Positions 32,890-44,631 of a stretch of DNA of 64,000 nt are shown here, piece by piece. Position 1 is the stretch's first letter. Every line of letters begins with the position of its first letter. The position numbers and the translations under genes are program-made. The stretch is from Colocasia esculenta (taxonomy: Eukaryota; Streptophyta; Magnoliopsida; Alismatales; Araceae): positions 76,095,079 through 76,159,078 of the forward strand of contig CM024759.1 of assembly GCA_014218235.1 (NCBI GenBank), written 5' to 3'. The notes below the pieces were generated by a model that was not told where the DNA came from, did not search any database, and saw only the letters and a list, made by a program, of their open reading frames with translations.

Positions 32890-34120
32890 ATGGCTGATAG
32901 GAGAGATTGGGGTGGTGGAGGAGATGATCCGGAGGAAAGCACCCAGCGTATGATTGAGAGAATCTGGGAGAGCCTCACGGATATTCGAGCGAGAATGGAT
33001 CAGCAGGCGCCTATACCACCAGTTGCAGTGCCACCTGGGGAAGGAGAGGCAGTACCTGTTGCTCCAGTTCCGCCGAGGGTGGAGGTACCTTTTGTAGCAC
33101 CTGTGCTACCACCACCGCCAGTGCAATTAGTTGAAGAACCAGTGATACAGGTGGAGAAATTTCTGAGATTGCAGCCGTCTACTTATTCAGGAGGGCCGAA
33201 TCCAGATACAGCTGAGCACTGGATTCATGAAATTGAGAGGGTTTTTGCGACTATGCGGTGTCCTGAAGCAGACAGAGTTGTATTGGCTGCTTATCAGTTG
33301 AGAGGTTTTGCTTTAGAATGTGGCGATTGAAGATGCAGACCACTTTGCAGGGTAGAAGAGAAGAAGCTATCACTTGGTCGGAGTTTCTCGAGGTATTTAA
33401 TGATACATTCTTTCCGATCCAAGTACAGCAGGTAAAAAGAGAGCAATTCCGGACTCTTCAGCAAGGTAACTCTTCGGTTCTAGAGTATCAGATGAGATTT
33501 ATGGCACTCAGCCGTTATGCACCTTATGTTGTTTCTAATAATAACATGATGGTTGAGTATTTATCAGAGGATTGAGAGTGGAATTGCAGAATGCGATAGT
33601 TCCTCTCATGTGCAAGACAGTGGAAGAGGCAGCGCAAAGGGCAGCTATTTAGAGAGGTCTATCCGGACTCGTCAGGCAGGTGAGTCAGGTTCTGGTAGTT
33701 TCCGGTTACCGCAGCAGTCAGCGGGTGCAAGCAAGGGCAAGGCACCAGCAGGACCTTCTTCATCAGGCTTTGGGAAGTGGGGACAGAAATTAAAGCAAGC
33801 ACTTAAAGGAAAAGGAAAAGGATGGGGAGGTCGTCCGCAGTATCAGCAAGGCCGTGGTAGGCCTGAGGTGGAGGAGTCGCAGCAGAGTACAGCCAGGCAG
33901 CCTAGTTCCTCCAGGATACAGATGTTATAATTGTAATCAGCCGGGACATTTGATCCGCAATTGTCCGTATGCAAGAGAATATGGGTATGGCAGAGGTGTG
34001 CAGCAGCAGCAGCAGCAGCCTCAGCAGTTTCAGCAGCCACAGGCAGGTCGTGGCAGAGAGAGAGCACCGCAGCAGCAGGGGAGAGGCCGGGTTATGGCTA
34101 TCACCCGAGCCCAGGCAGAG
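32890..34120 (+). pseudogene. gag: Gypsy-2 gag, frameshifted
   Basis: ATG at 32890 gives MADRRDWGGGGDDPEES and a helical N-terminus, then a Pro/Val linker. Capsid sequence follows (LRLQPSTYSGGPNPDTAEHW, ATMRCPEADRVVLAAYQLRG) until a frameshift near 33320. It continues in another frame as ITWSEFLEVFNDTFFP and FRTLQQGNSSVLEYQMRF. A CCHC knuckle C-Y-N-C-N-Q-P-G-H-L-I-R-N-C lies near 33925-33966, after a basic Lys/Gly-rich stretch and before a Gln-rich linker. Two or three frame changes. Confidence 0.9.
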
Positions 34121-34580
34121 GCATCAAATATGATAGAAGGTACTTTACCTCTTTATGAATATTCAGCAAGAGTCTTATTTGATTCGGGTGCCTCTCATTC
34201 TTTTATTTCCGAAGAATTTCTGGATTGCATAGCTCATCCATTAGAAGAGAAGTCTTGTGAGTTAGTGGTAGAGGTTCCTTCAGGTGAGTTCTTACTCACT
34301 TCGAGCTACATAGATGAAGCTCCTGTTATGATTGAAGGGAACCAGATGCCGGGTCGGTTGTATGCCCTGCATTGTCAGATTATGATATTATTCTGGGTAT
34401 GGACTGGCTAGAGATGTATGGAGCAATGCTAGATTGCAGAAAGAAAAGGATCAGGTTTTATCATCCTAATGGTGCAGAGTTTGAATATCAAGGTATGCCT
34501 TTTTATACCTCAAAGTTTCTAATTTCTGCAATTAAAGCTAGAAAGTTGATTAATGATGGGTGTGTGGCCTATTTAGCCTC
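34094..34580 (+). pseudogene. Gypsy-2 aspartic protease
   Basis: RVLFDSGASHSFISEEFLD (from about 34168) holds the catalytic Asp-Ser-Gly. Protease-end sequence IILGMDWLEMYGA lies near 34384 in a second frame that runs on into RT. Confidence 0.9.
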
Positions 34581-35500
34581 AGTAAGTTTGGTAGAAGCCA
34601 GTCAGCCAATGGAAGCAGTTCCCGTGGTTAGGGAATTTGCTGATGTCTTTCCGGAAGATTTGCCTGGTGTAGCTCCACATAGAGAGGTGGATTTTACTAT
34701 TGAGTTGCTGCCGGGTACTATGCCGATCTCTAAAGCCCCATATCGGATGGCACCAGCAGAACTCAAAGAGTTGAAAAAGCAATTAGAAGAATTGTTGCAA
34801 AAAGGGTTTATTAGACCGAGTCATTCCCCGTGGGGAGCGCCGGTTTTATTTGTGAAAAAGAAAGATGGAAGTTTTCGGATGTGTATAGATTATAGAAAGT
34901 TGAATGATGTGACCATCAAGAATAAGTACCCGTTGCCAAGAATAGATGATTTATTTGATCAGTTGCAATCAGCAAAAGTGTTTTCAAAATTGATTTGAGG
35001 TCCGGGTACCATCAGTGAGAATTAAAGAGGAGGATATAGACAAGACAGCATTCAGAACCAGATATGGTCACTATGAGTTTGTGGTAATGCCTTTTGGGTT
35101 GACTAATGCTCCTGCAGGTTTTATGGATCTGATGAATAGAATATTTCATCCATATTTAGATCAATTTATTGTGGTCTTTATTGATGATATTTTAATTTAT
35201 TCAGCATCTGAAGAGGAGCATGCAGCTCATTTGAGGTTTACTTTGCAGTTGCTAAGGATAACCAGTTGTTTGCTAAATTCAGTAAGTGTGAATTCTGGTT
35301 AAAGGAAATTCAGTTTTTGGGTCATGTTATTTCTGCTAAAGGAGTAGCTGTAGACCCAAGTAAAGTGGAAGCTGTGTCGAGGTGGGAAGTGCCTAAGTCA
35401 ATAACCGAGATTAGAAGTTTTCTGGGGTTGGCAGGTTATTATAGGCGCTTTATTCAAGATTTTTCTAAAATTGCAGCACCTATGACTAAGCTGACCAGAA
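34581..35500 (+). pseudogene. Gypsy-2 reverse transcriptase
   Basis: The frame from 34372 runs through VFPEDLPGVAPHREVDF, APYRMAPAELKELKKQLEEL, FVKKKDGSFRMCIDYRKLND and PRIDDLFDQLQSAKVFSKLI, where a one-base shift hits TGA (34996). It resumes with KTAFRTRYGHYEFVVMPFG, and the active site VVFIDDILIYS (about 35172-35204) has both Asp. FLGHVISAKGV and SFLGLAGYYRRF follow after another shift near 35260. Confidence 0.95.
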
Positions 35501-35946
35501 AGGGTGTGCCTTTTGTGTGGTCCGGTGAATGTCAAAGAAGTTTTATGGAATTGAAGAAAAGACTTACATCAGCACCTATATTGACATTGCCGGCAGGGAG
35601 TGGTGGTTTTGTGCTGTATACTGATGCTTCAAGGAGAGGTCTTGGAGCAGTGCTTATGCAGCATGGTAAAGTGATAGCCTATGCGTCTAGGCAATTGAAG
35701 CCAGCAGAAGAGAATTACCCCACTCATGATTTGGAATTAGCTGCAGTTGTATTTGCTTTGAAAATGTGGAGGCATTATCTGTATGGCGAAAGATTTGAGA
35801 TTTTTACAGATCATAAAAGCTTGAAGTATATCTTCTCGCAGAAAGATTTGAATCTTCGCCAGCGCAGATGGGTTGAGTATCTGAAGGATTATGATTTAGT
35901 TTGGCTTACCATCCGGGTAAGGCCAATGTTGTGGCTGATGCCTTAA
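35501..35946 (+). pseudogene. Gypsy-2 RNase H
   Basis: RLTSAPILTLPAG, YTDASRRGLGAVLMQHGKVI (first Asp), ASRQLKPAEENYPTHDLELA (Glu), GERFEIFTDHKSL (Asp), and LRQRRWVEYLKDYD are contiguous in one frame. The usual HPGKANVVADALSRKA end is split by a frameshift at about 35910. Confidence 0.95.
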
Positions 35947-36199
35947 GCAGAAAGGCTTATATGAATTTGATGATGAAAAGAATGGAATGTATGAAGAGTA
36001 TGAAGAGGTAGCAGAGAATTCTTTGTATGTGCCCAGCAGTCAGCGTCGGGCAATTCTAGCTGCTAGTGCTGTAGAGCCGTCTTTATATTGGCAGATTATT
36101 GAGGCTCAAAGAGCAGATGCAGGTTACCTGAAATTGTGAAAATGGAAGGAGTCTCAATTGATGATAATTGTGTGGTCAGGCTTAGGGGAGGTTGTTTGT

Positions 36200-36990
36200 T
36201 CCTGCAGAAAGAGAGGTGAAGCAGCGAGTTCTAGAAGAGGCTCATAAATCAAGGTACACTATTCATCCGGGTAGTACTAAAATGTACCATGATTTAAAAA
36301 GCATTTTTGGTGGCCTCATATGAAGAAAGAAATAGCAGAATTTGTGGCAAGATGTTCTATCTGTCAGCAAATTAAAGCAGAGCATCAAAAGCCGGGAGGT
36401 CTGTTGCAACCGTTACCCATTCCACAGTGGAAATGGGATGATATTGCAATGGATTTTGTGGCAGGTTTACCAAGGACAAGTTCTGGGCATAATGGAATAT
36501 GGGTGTGTTGACAGATTGACCAAAGTTTGCAGATTAGTGGCAGTAAGTATGTCTTGGACAGTGGACAGATTGGCAAATGTTTATGTTGAAAGAATTGTTC
36601 CACTGCATGGTATTCCGAAGACTATTGTATCGATAGAGATCCAAGATTTACTTCTGGTTTTTGGAGAAGTTTGCAAAAGTGATTGGTTCTGAATTAAGAT
36701 ATAGCTCCGCTTATCATCCCCAGACAGATGGTCAGACAGAAGAGAACCATTCAGACAATTGAAGATATGTTGCGAGCTGTTGTTTAGTTTGGGGAGGCAG
36801 TTGGGAGCATCATTTGGGAATGGTTGAGTTTGCCTACAATAATAGTTATCATACCAGTCTTGGAATGGCACCGTATGAAGCTTTGTATGGAAGGCCATGT
36901 AGAACTCATTGAACTGGCATGAAGTGGGAGAAAGGCAATTAGTGGGTCCTGAATTGATTCAGCAAACCACTGAAATAGTGAAGCTTATTA
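36200..36990 (+). pseudogene. Gypsy-2 integrase, zinc finger and catalytic core
   Basis: HHCC finger pieces (HKSRYTIHPGSTKMYHDL in mixed frames, EFVARCSICQQIKAEHQKP at 36334-36390). Core: WDDIAMDFVAGLPR (first Asp), GVDRLTKVCRLVAV, ERIVPLHGIPKTIVS with the second Asp lost to a frameshift, AYNNSYHTSLGMAPYEALYG near 36833-36892. At least five frame changes. Confidence 0.92.
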
Positions 36991-37019
36991 AAGAAAAATT
37001 GCAGGCAGCTCAAAGTAGG

Positions 37020-37480
37020 CAGAAAAGTTACAGATGTGCGGAGGAGACCACTTCAGTTTGAGGTGGGAGATTTTGTTTTTCTGAGAGTTTCCCAAGTAAA
37101 GGTATAATGAGGTTGGTAAATCTGGAAAGCTGAGTCCAAGGTATGTGGGACCTTTCAGGTAATTGAAAGAATTGGGGAAGTGGCTTATAGGCTGGATTTG
37201 CCAGCTGATTTTGCAGATGTGCATGATATTTTCCATGTCTCCATGTTAAGGAAATGCATTGAAGATCCAGCTCAGATAATTAGATATCAAGGTGGTGACC
37301 TGAGGCCGGATATGACCATGCCTGAATATCCGGTACAGATCACAGATCGAAAATCAAGAAGTTAAGAAATAAGGAAATTGAGTTGGTTAAGGTGAGATGG
37401 GAAAATAGGTTGGGTGGTGAGGATACCTGGGAGTTGGCCGCTGAAATGGCTAAAGGGTATCCCTATCTGTTTGTATAAGT
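37020..37480 (+). pseudogene. Gypsy-2 integrase C-terminus with chromodomain-like tail
   Basis: RPLQFEVGDFVFLRVS, KLSPRYVGPF, AYRLDLPADFADVHDIFHVSMLRK (37180-37252), PVQITDRK and, after a shift, NKEIELVKVRWENRLGGEDTWE..YPYLF. The same tail type occurs in gypsy-1. Confidence 0.9.
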
Positions 37481-37492
37481 TTGTGTATTTTC

Positions 37493-37591
37493 TTTTAGAT
37501 GATAGTGCTTGTAAAGTTGTGTATGTTTAAATCGTTTGACTTTGTGTTGTGTTATGAATTTCGAGGTCGAAATTTCTTTTTAGATGATAGT
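37493..37591 (+). repeat. Direct repeat TTTTAGATGATAGT in place of the purine tract
   Basis: TTTTAGATGATAGT occurs at 37493-37506 and again at 37578-37591, directly before the 3' LTR. At the position where gypsy-1 has AAGGGGGAGAGC, gypsy-2 has this non-purine sequence, so no normal polypurine tract is visible. Confidence 0.8.
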
Positions 37592-37593
37592 AA

Positions 37594-39869
37594 TGTAACG
37601 TCGCGTGCTTTTCGGATCCATGCGGATCATGTGCATTGTGGTTGTGGCGGCCGTTGTGAGGCCAGTGTGAGTTGGGTGTGTGGAATGCATGGTGTGATTG
37701 CGTGGCTTGAGCAGGTGAAGAGCAGGGTAGGTCCTGAATTGGAATAGGACCTGCTGCTGTTCTGTCTGAGTTGGCGGCCAAGGGGTGGTCGTTGACTGTT
37801 GGCGTCCAGGTTATGGACGTTTACTTCATGAACTTGGCGGCAGCTTTTGTGGACGTTTAGTCTGGCGGTGCATGTGGGCGACAAGGGGGTTGACGCCAAC
37901 CTGTCAGTTCAGCAGGTTATATGTTCACCCGAGGGCAGCTCTCTCAGCTCACCCTCTCCCTCTTGCCCCAGCTTGCTGCCCCGAGTCTTGAAGGTTCTAA
38001 CAGGTATCGAGGAGTGGCTGGTCGATCGTGGGACGCGCGGCGTCGCCGAATTGCGCGAGGAAACGTCGCGGCGTGGTGCAATTCGCGTGGGAGCTCGCGG
38101 AGGGCTCGGCGTAAACCGGGGAGTTGCGGGAGATTCTAACGCGTTCTGAGGTAGGGGACGAACCCTGGTAGCTCCGTAGAAACATTAAAACACATCATAA
38201 CTACTTGAACCAGCATGATAATCCATGTTTGGATAGAGTTGCACCATATGGGATAATGGGTGGTTTGAGTAGTTTATTGTTCGAATCATGTTATACGGGT
38301 TGCATTGGGTTCTGTCATGCTAGAGGGTATGCATTTGTATGTTTCCAGTAATTAGAACAGTAGAAAACTCGCAGGACCGGATTAGGGTTTCTGCAGGGTT
38401 TAAGGCCGGGAACTTGGCGTCAACATCGTTTGCCGCCAAGATCTTCAGCCAGGAGGTTGACGGCCAGGGACCTTGCCGTCTACTTCCTGTAAGCGGCAAT
38501 CGATGTGGCCGCCTACTCCTATATGAACAGAAATGGCTATTTATGGTGTTTTATCGATAATGCATGCGTGGTATCATACGAGGTGCACTAAGTGCACATG
38601 GTTCTCGTGTTTAGCATACAAGGTATGCTGTTAGTTGTTACTTCGGTGACTGCGCGTTGTGTACGCGAGTCAGTTGGGTTCACGTGTAGTGGACCAGTGG
38701 TTACTTGTGGTTTACGTGAGGTTTCACGTGGTTTGTGTGTGACGTGCACGTGGTTTTGTGTACGTGACGAGTAGTACGACGCCTACCGTGGTTACCTCTC
38801 CAGTTGGGTGCCCCAGGTTCTTTGTGAGCCAGGCTGTTAGCTCGGGGCCTTGTCCGGTACTTGTGTTGTACCGTTGAGGTCTGTGTCGTCTGACCTGGAC
38901 ACCCTCACTCTTGTGTTAGAGTTGTACGTCCGGCTGAGGGAAAGACGACAGTGGGACAGTGACAGTTGTGGTTTTTTTAGTCACTTGTAGCGCGCTCGTA
39001 GTGGGGGTACGGACACCAGTAGACGTACTGGACCCCAGCTAGTCCTTTTCCAGTGCCTCACTCTAGCGAGCCCAGGCCAGGGTCTCTGGAGGTGCCAGGC
39101 ATGGCCTGTGACCGTGTGGTCTGCAGGTTGTGGTGTTTTAGTTGGTCTCCACAGTTGTTTGACCTTTTTACGTGGAGCGGCAGCTGGACCTTTCGTCCGT
39201 GGCTGCGAGACTGAGAGGTGGACCTGTGTTAGTTGTCCGAGTCAGTTTCTGGTGTCGCGAACCAGTTTACGTGGCTCGTGTTGGCTGTCTCTACTTTGGC
39301 TTGTACACCTGTTTGGGTTTGCCGTTTAGTTACTACAGTTGTTTCTCGTAGTCGGCAGACGGTGAGTAGTTTACAGCTTTACTTACCTGCTTAGCTGTTT
39401 TATATGTTGTTGTACTGTTTACTGTTTTGTACCTGTGGTTTGTGGTTTGTTCGGCTTTGGGGGAGTTCCCTACTGAGCCAGTGACTAGAGAGGCTCACCC
39501 CTACCCCCACAGGTGAGGGCGAGGAGGACGTTTCCCGTCCGACGTCCAGTTCTGGGCCGCGTCGTAGCGGAGCAGGGTCAGTACCTCCAGCGGAGTAGTA
39601 CTCAGCAGTGTAGCCTTGTAGTTTTGTAGTTGTTTACTTTCTTTTGTTGTACCTCGGGGTATGCCCCAGGCTTTTGTACACCTTTACAGTTTTAATGGAA
39701 TATGGCTATGTAAATTGTGAAAAATTATATATGAAATGTGGTGTGTTCCTTTATGTTTACACGGACTGTGGTTTGGTTTCCCTTGCGAGGCTTCGGCCCG
39801 TTCGCGGGAGGCGGACTCGGATCAAGTGCGTTATTAGTTTAACGGGCTTGGCCGAGGCGTTCCGCCACA
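37594..39869 (+). repeat. Gypsy-2 3' LTR
   Basis: 2276 bp, TGTAACGTCGCG to GTTCCGCCACA. It is followed by GGTTC (39870-39874) inside the Tat-A integrase; the left target copy is in the gap. Confidence 0.93.
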
Positions 39870-40330
39870 GGTTCGGCACGATCCACTTGTGTCGAAGTAG
39901 TCGAGGCCCGAAATAGGAAAATCTTGAAGCCCTTGGCCTCTGGAAAGGACCCAAGTACAATTGCCCCCACCTGGCCAAAAGGGGCGCGGCCGACCAGGAT
40001 TGGTGCTGAAGTTGTTTGCAGGCTTGCTTATAAGCTCTCCGAATTAGGTTTGGGCATTCTGACTTTCCTGACAAAGGACAGGCAATCATTCTGAAGAGAG
40101 AAGGCCCCAGAACCCGCTCGGTGTGCTGCGCGGGCAGGTTCTCCCCCAGGTGGCTTCCGCAAAGCCCCTCGGAAACTTCTTCTGTGGCCGCGAGGGCCCT
40201 CGTCAGGGTTGAGGCACCGCAAGAGAGGTCTAGCAAGGGGACAGTCGTACAGTTTGCTTCTACGTGGGTGAAGTGTTGAGGGCGCGCGTTCTGATTTACG
40301 AGCCTCGCCTTGTTTCGGGCGGAAGCTCTC
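39870..40330 (-). pseudogene. Tat-A integrase, truncated by gypsy-2
   Basis: Pieces on minus: AATEEVSEG, a finger remnant with FVRK.C.PN, and ILGPFQRPR-type core start, ending near DYFDTSGS-type sequence where the Tekay LTR begins. It corresponds residue by residue with the integrase at 52230-52580 of the plus-strand element. Confidence 0.8.
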
Positions 40331-40386
40331 CTCGGAGAAGGTATGCCAAGAGAGGGTCTACCTAAACTCGGGGGGTGGGCCCGTTT

Positions 40387-40900
40387 CTAGGCTGCTACAT
40401 CAACCTCCGTGCTCGGCAAAGCGAGCTTTTCAATGAACACAGAGCGAGAAGGGGTGATGTCACCTGAAGATGCCAATTTGGCCAGTGCATCAGCTCGCGT
40501 GTTCTGCTCCCGTGGAACATGTATAACTTCGAAGTATACGAGGCCCTCTGTCTGGCTTTGACTGTTGGAGGTATTGAGCCATGCGAGGTTCCTTGCTCCA
40601 AACTGTCCGCTCACCTGGCTGGCAACCAGCTGGGAGTCACTAAAGACTCTATCGAACGGCCGAGGTGCTAGCCATGTGGATACCGGACAGCAAAGCTTCG
40701 TATTCGGCGACGTTGTTGGAGGCTGGAAAGCTGAAACGGAGGGCGTATTGGAACTCTAACCCTATGGGGAGGTGAGGACCAAACCTGCCCGTTCCGGTGA
40801 CACAAGAGGATCCGTCAACATAAAGCTCCCATGGGGGCTCGTCTGCCAACGGTGGGTCCTGCTCGGTCGGAAGGGTACATTCTGCCACGAAGTCTGCTAA
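40387..40900 (-). pseudogene. Tat-A second (archaeal-type) RNase H
   Basis: On minus: DEPPWELYVDGSSCVTGTG (first Asp), FSFPASNNVAEYEALLSGIHMA (Glu) and FEVIHVPREQNTRADALAKLAS (final Asp). This extra RNase H after the ordinary one is characteristic of Tat-lineage elements. Confidence 0.85.
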
Positions 40901-41500
40901 GCCTGTGCTTTAATCGCCGTCCTTGGTCGGAAGCTGATGTCGAACTCACCGAGCTCTATCGCACTTAACCAACCTGCCGGAAGCCTCGGCCGCTGAAGGA
41001 TGGATTTCAGCGGCTGATCGGTTAGAACTGTAACGGAATGGGCCTGAAAATAGGGCCTGAGCTTCCGTGCAGCCATGACGAGAGCAAGGGCGAGTTTTCT
41101 GCTCTGGGGTACCTCCTTTCAGCTTCTTGGAGGACCCTGCTGATGTAGTATACAAGGTGCTGCGCCGCTCCAAATTCTCTGATTAAGACTGCACTGATGG
41201 AGTGTTCGGTGACCGAAAGGTACACGAAAGGGGTTCTCCGAGCACAGGCTTTGAGAGAAAAGGAGGGGCTGCCAAATATGCCTTCAGTTCGGTGAAGGCA
41301 GCCTCACACTCATCAGTCCACCGTACTTGCCCCCTTGCTTCGAGGAGCTTTTAGGGCCTCGGGGCAACTTGAAGAAGTTAAAACTTCTTTCCGCTGCTCG
41401 GGACATGAACCGGTTCAGTGCCGCAAGACGCCCCGTCAAGCGTTGGACGTCGGGCACTGTCTTTGGGACGCTCATTTCAAGCACGGCTTGGATTTTTTCG
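40901..41500 (-). pseudogene. Tat-A RNase H (gypsy type) and connection
   Basis: On minus: VPDVQRLTGRLAALNRFMSR (RT thumb end), LYLSVTEHSISAVLIREFGA, YYISRVLQEAERRYPR and ILQRPRLPAG.LVKC-like sequence. Frameshifts at several points. Confidence 0.8.
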
Positions 41501-41639
41501 GGTTGGCCTCTATTCCCCTGTTTGATACGAGGAACCCGAGGAACTTACCCGACCGAACACCAAACACGCACTTGGCAGGGTTGAGCTTCATATTATACCT
41601 TCGCAGAGTTGCAAAGTTTCCTGGAGGTCTGAAATGTGG

Positions 41640-42450
41640 TCACTGCGGGAGAGTCTTGACCAGCATGTCATCAACGTAAACCTCCATGTTACGCCCGATC
41701 TGCTGCTCGAACATCTTATTGACCAGCTGCTGGTAAGTCGCGCCCGCATTCTTAGACCAAAAGGCATTCTGGTGAAAGAGTATAAGCCTATGTCTGTAAC
41801 GAACGTCGTGGCGTCTTGATCCGGGGATGCATGCTGATCTGGTGGTAACCAGAGTAGGCATCCAAAAAGCTGAGAAGCTCATGCCCGGAAGTAGCGTCCA
41901 CCAGCTGATCAATGCGCGGCAGAGGGGAAGTTATCCTTGGGCGTTGCCTTATTGAGATCTTTGTAATCCACGCAACACAGCCATTTGTCGTTGGCCTTGC
42001 GTACGAGGACCACGTTGGAGATCCATCTCGGATATTGGGCTTCTCGGAGAAGCCCAACGGTTCGGCTTTTGACCACGTGATCCTGGATCACGGTCTGCCG
42101 CTCTCGGTTCACAGGTCGTCTCCTTTGCTGAACTGGTGGGATCCGGGGATCCAACCGGAGGCGATGCACCATGACCTCTGGGGGGATGCCTGGAAGCTCG
42201 TCATCAGACCAGGCGAACACGTCCAAATTGGCCAGCAGGAAGGCTGTGTAGCGCTGCTGCTCGGCCTCTGTCAACAAGGCGCCAATATACAAGACGTGTT
42301 CGGGGTCTTCGTCCACTGGATGGGGATCAAATCTTCCGCAGGTGTCCCTCGGCTGGTGGAGGGTGATCGGAGGTTGAAGGAGCTGTATCAGCGAGAGGTT
42401 GCTTGTCCTTTAAGGGAGAGGACATAGCAACGACGAGATTCGCGCTGACA
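41640..42450 (-). pseudogene. Tat-A reverse transcriptase
   Basis: On minus 42316-41909: EHVLYIGALLTEAEQQRY, FLLANLDVFAWSDDELPGI, RRRPVNRERQ and CVDYKDLNKATPKDNFP. Then, after a frameshift, AGATYQQLVNKMFEQQIGRN and the active site MEVYVDDMLVK (near 41660-41690), with two Asp. Family sequence of the palm lies in between in a third frame. Confidence 0.92.
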
Positions 42451-42719
42451 CCCGAGCACTTTGCCCACTCCGCTCGGAGTAGGAAACTTCATCTTCTGAT
42501 GGAGTGACGAAGGTACCGCTTTGATGCGTCCGATCAGACCTCGGCCAAGGATATCATTGTATACAGGCATGTTGTTGATGACCAGAAAGTCAACAATTTG
42601 GTCACAGCCTAGGGGCCGTTCCCAAGGTGATCGGAAGGCGAACCCTTCCCATGGGCTGGACCGAAACTCCCGAAAATCCGAACAGTGGCGAGTTTACAGG
42701 GGTAGTTGATCGGTTCGCA

Positions 42720-42870
42720 GGCCCATGAGGACAAAACAGTCGTAAGCCAAGACATCGGGGGCGCTTCCATTATCTACCAGAATCCTGCGCACATTACAGT
42801 GGTGGTGATGGTGGCCGAAATAACCAACGCATCAGTGTTGGGGTCGTAACCCCTACAAGATCTTCATCCG
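42720..42870 (-). pseudogene. Tat-A aspartic protease fragment
   Basis: Minus reading RRILVDNGSAPDVLAYDCF at about 42800-42745. The DNGS active-site form is the same as in the plus-strand element. Confidence 0.75.
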
Positions 42871-43142
42871 AGAAGGTTATAGCCCTCGGACTGTGCGCGT
42901 GCAGGACTGGCAGGATATGTAGCGGGACGGAGGGCGAAGGCCTATCTACGACATGCACTCGCCTTGCGTAGTCGCGTCGGCTTCGAGTGCTTTCTCCGCC
43001 CGCGCCGAAGCCCCGCGATCACATTGATCTCCTGCCCATTGGGCTCGTTGTTGATCGGCTGCTCAGGAGTGCGGTCTCGGCGTCGGGGGCGCTCTTCGTT
43101 CCGGCGCACGAACATCCAAGATAGCCGCACTTGATAAGGTCT

Positions 43143-44600
43143 TCAATTTCGTCCTTGAGCTGGCGGCACTCGGAGGTGTCGTGGCCGTGGTCGCGATGAA
43201 AGAGCGACAGTACTTATTTTGATCGCGCTTCCGAGGGTCGAGCGCATTCTCTGGGGCCACCGAACAAACGCTTCATTCCTGATCTCTGCCAGGATCTGTT
43301 CGGGTGCCACGGTGAGGGGGGTGTAGTTGGTGAAGGGACGCGGACGGCGCGGAGAATCGCCATTGCGCCGTCCTTCTTCCGATCTCGGTCGGAACCGTTG
43401 TCGGAAGGTCGCTTCTTGTCCGACTGGTGGTCTCCCCTGCTCGGCCCTGCTCGCGCCAGGCTCTCCTCGCAAGCTGCGTGGCGCTGTGCGATGGAGAGTA
43501 GTTCGGCGAGGGTGGAAGGCTGCTGGACGCCGAGGGTCCTCTGCAAGAACCGTCGCGAGTGCCCTGGATGAGGGGAATGGTTGCCAGAGGGACGTCCAAG
43601 CGCGAGATGCGAAGCGCCTCTGTTCAGAACCTCTTGACGAAGTCCCAGAGTGCCTCGCTTTTCCTCTGGCGCACAGCCATAAGAGAGAGGCCGCCGTTCG
43701 CGGCTGCGACCTTCCGCCAAGGAAGTTATCACTGAAGGACTTCTTCAGTTGGCGGAAGGAGGTAATGGAGCCCGCAGGGAGGGTCTCAAACCAGACCCTA
43801 GCGGTCTCCTTGAGCGTTGCAGGGAAGGCCCTGCACTTAGCCGCGTTTGATGCTCCGTGGAACACCATGTGCGACTCGAAGCCGTGGATGTGGTCGGTCG
43901 GGTCAATTGTGTCGTCGTAGGGCGCGATGGTGGGTAGAGGGAGCTTGGAGGAGACCTGGGCCTCCAAGATCTCCCTGCTGAATGGGGAGCGGAAGTCCAA
44001 GTCATCCTCCGCTGGAGCCTTCCCCTCCGCACGCGGAACCATCGCGTCCATGCGGGTTCGAGGTCGACCACACCCTTAGGCGCCTGGCGAGCTCCTGCTC
44101 GGAGTTGGCGGGGCCCCCTCATCCGGAGGCGTGGGAGTTGCTCCCACGACTGATCGTGGCAGACGGGGGGGGGGGAGGCGACAGAGCGACGGGGCGAATG
44201 CCCGCGACGCTCGGTGCCCGCTCTTCCGACGGAAGGAGCCGGAGGGACCGGCGCGACGAATCTGCCTGCTGTTCTTGAGGCGCCAGGGGGAGCGAGAGCG
44301 GCGATGCGACGATACCCCCTGTCGCTCGTGCGGCAAGGGAAACTGTCGGGGCGCTAACTCATGCCAACTGGGCCGCAGAGCTAGGCAGACGCCCGTTAAC
44401 TGCGCATCTGCCCCCGAAGCTCTGCTACTTAAGGGCAGTTGCAGGTACGGCAGCCGGTGGTGCTGGGACGTCGTGATTAGCGCCGGCAGGGGCGATGGCG
44501 ACGTCACCAGGGGGGGATTGGCGGCGAGAGCCCCCTCGCGACTGGCGGGACCTCGTTGCCCTGCATCCTACGTTCTGGTATGAGGATCGTCCTCGAGCCA
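43143..44600 (-). pseudogene. gag: Tat-A gag, frameshifted
   Basis: On minus: an N-terminal basic and Arg-rich region (44583-44080), then KAPAEDDLDFRSPFSREILE, HIHGFESHMVFHGASNAAKC, ARVWFETLPAGSI and SFRQLKKSFSDNFLG (44010-43700). After shifts come LAELLSIAQRHAACEESLAR, a K-K-R-P-S-D-N basic linker, TPLTVAPEQILAEIR, and a final C/H-rich zinc motif near 43240-43130. Confidence 0.9.
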
Positions 44601-44609
44601 TGGCAGCGT

Positions 44610-44631
44610 CGTTCCCACAGACGGCGCCAAA
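44610..44631 (-). promoter_or_regulatory. Tat-A primer-binding site
   Basis: Minus reading TTTGGCGCCGTCTGTGGGAA directly after the LTR. The plus-strand element has the same site (47834) with one extra G. The priming tRNA was not identified. Confidence 0.75.

Larger units (their letters stand above)
30466..39869 (+). mobile_element. Gypsy-2: Tekay-type Ty3/gypsy retrotransposon, near complete
   Basis: A 9.4 kb element with 2.27 kb LTRs, a Met-tRNA primer site, and gag-PR-RT-RH-INT in order with the same family features as gypsy-1 but a different sequence and much less GC-rich coding. Only about ten bases of the left LTR are missing in the gap. Its right flank is the integrase of Tat-A, so it inserted into that element. 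The LTRs are almost identical, so the insertion is young. Confidence 0.93.
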
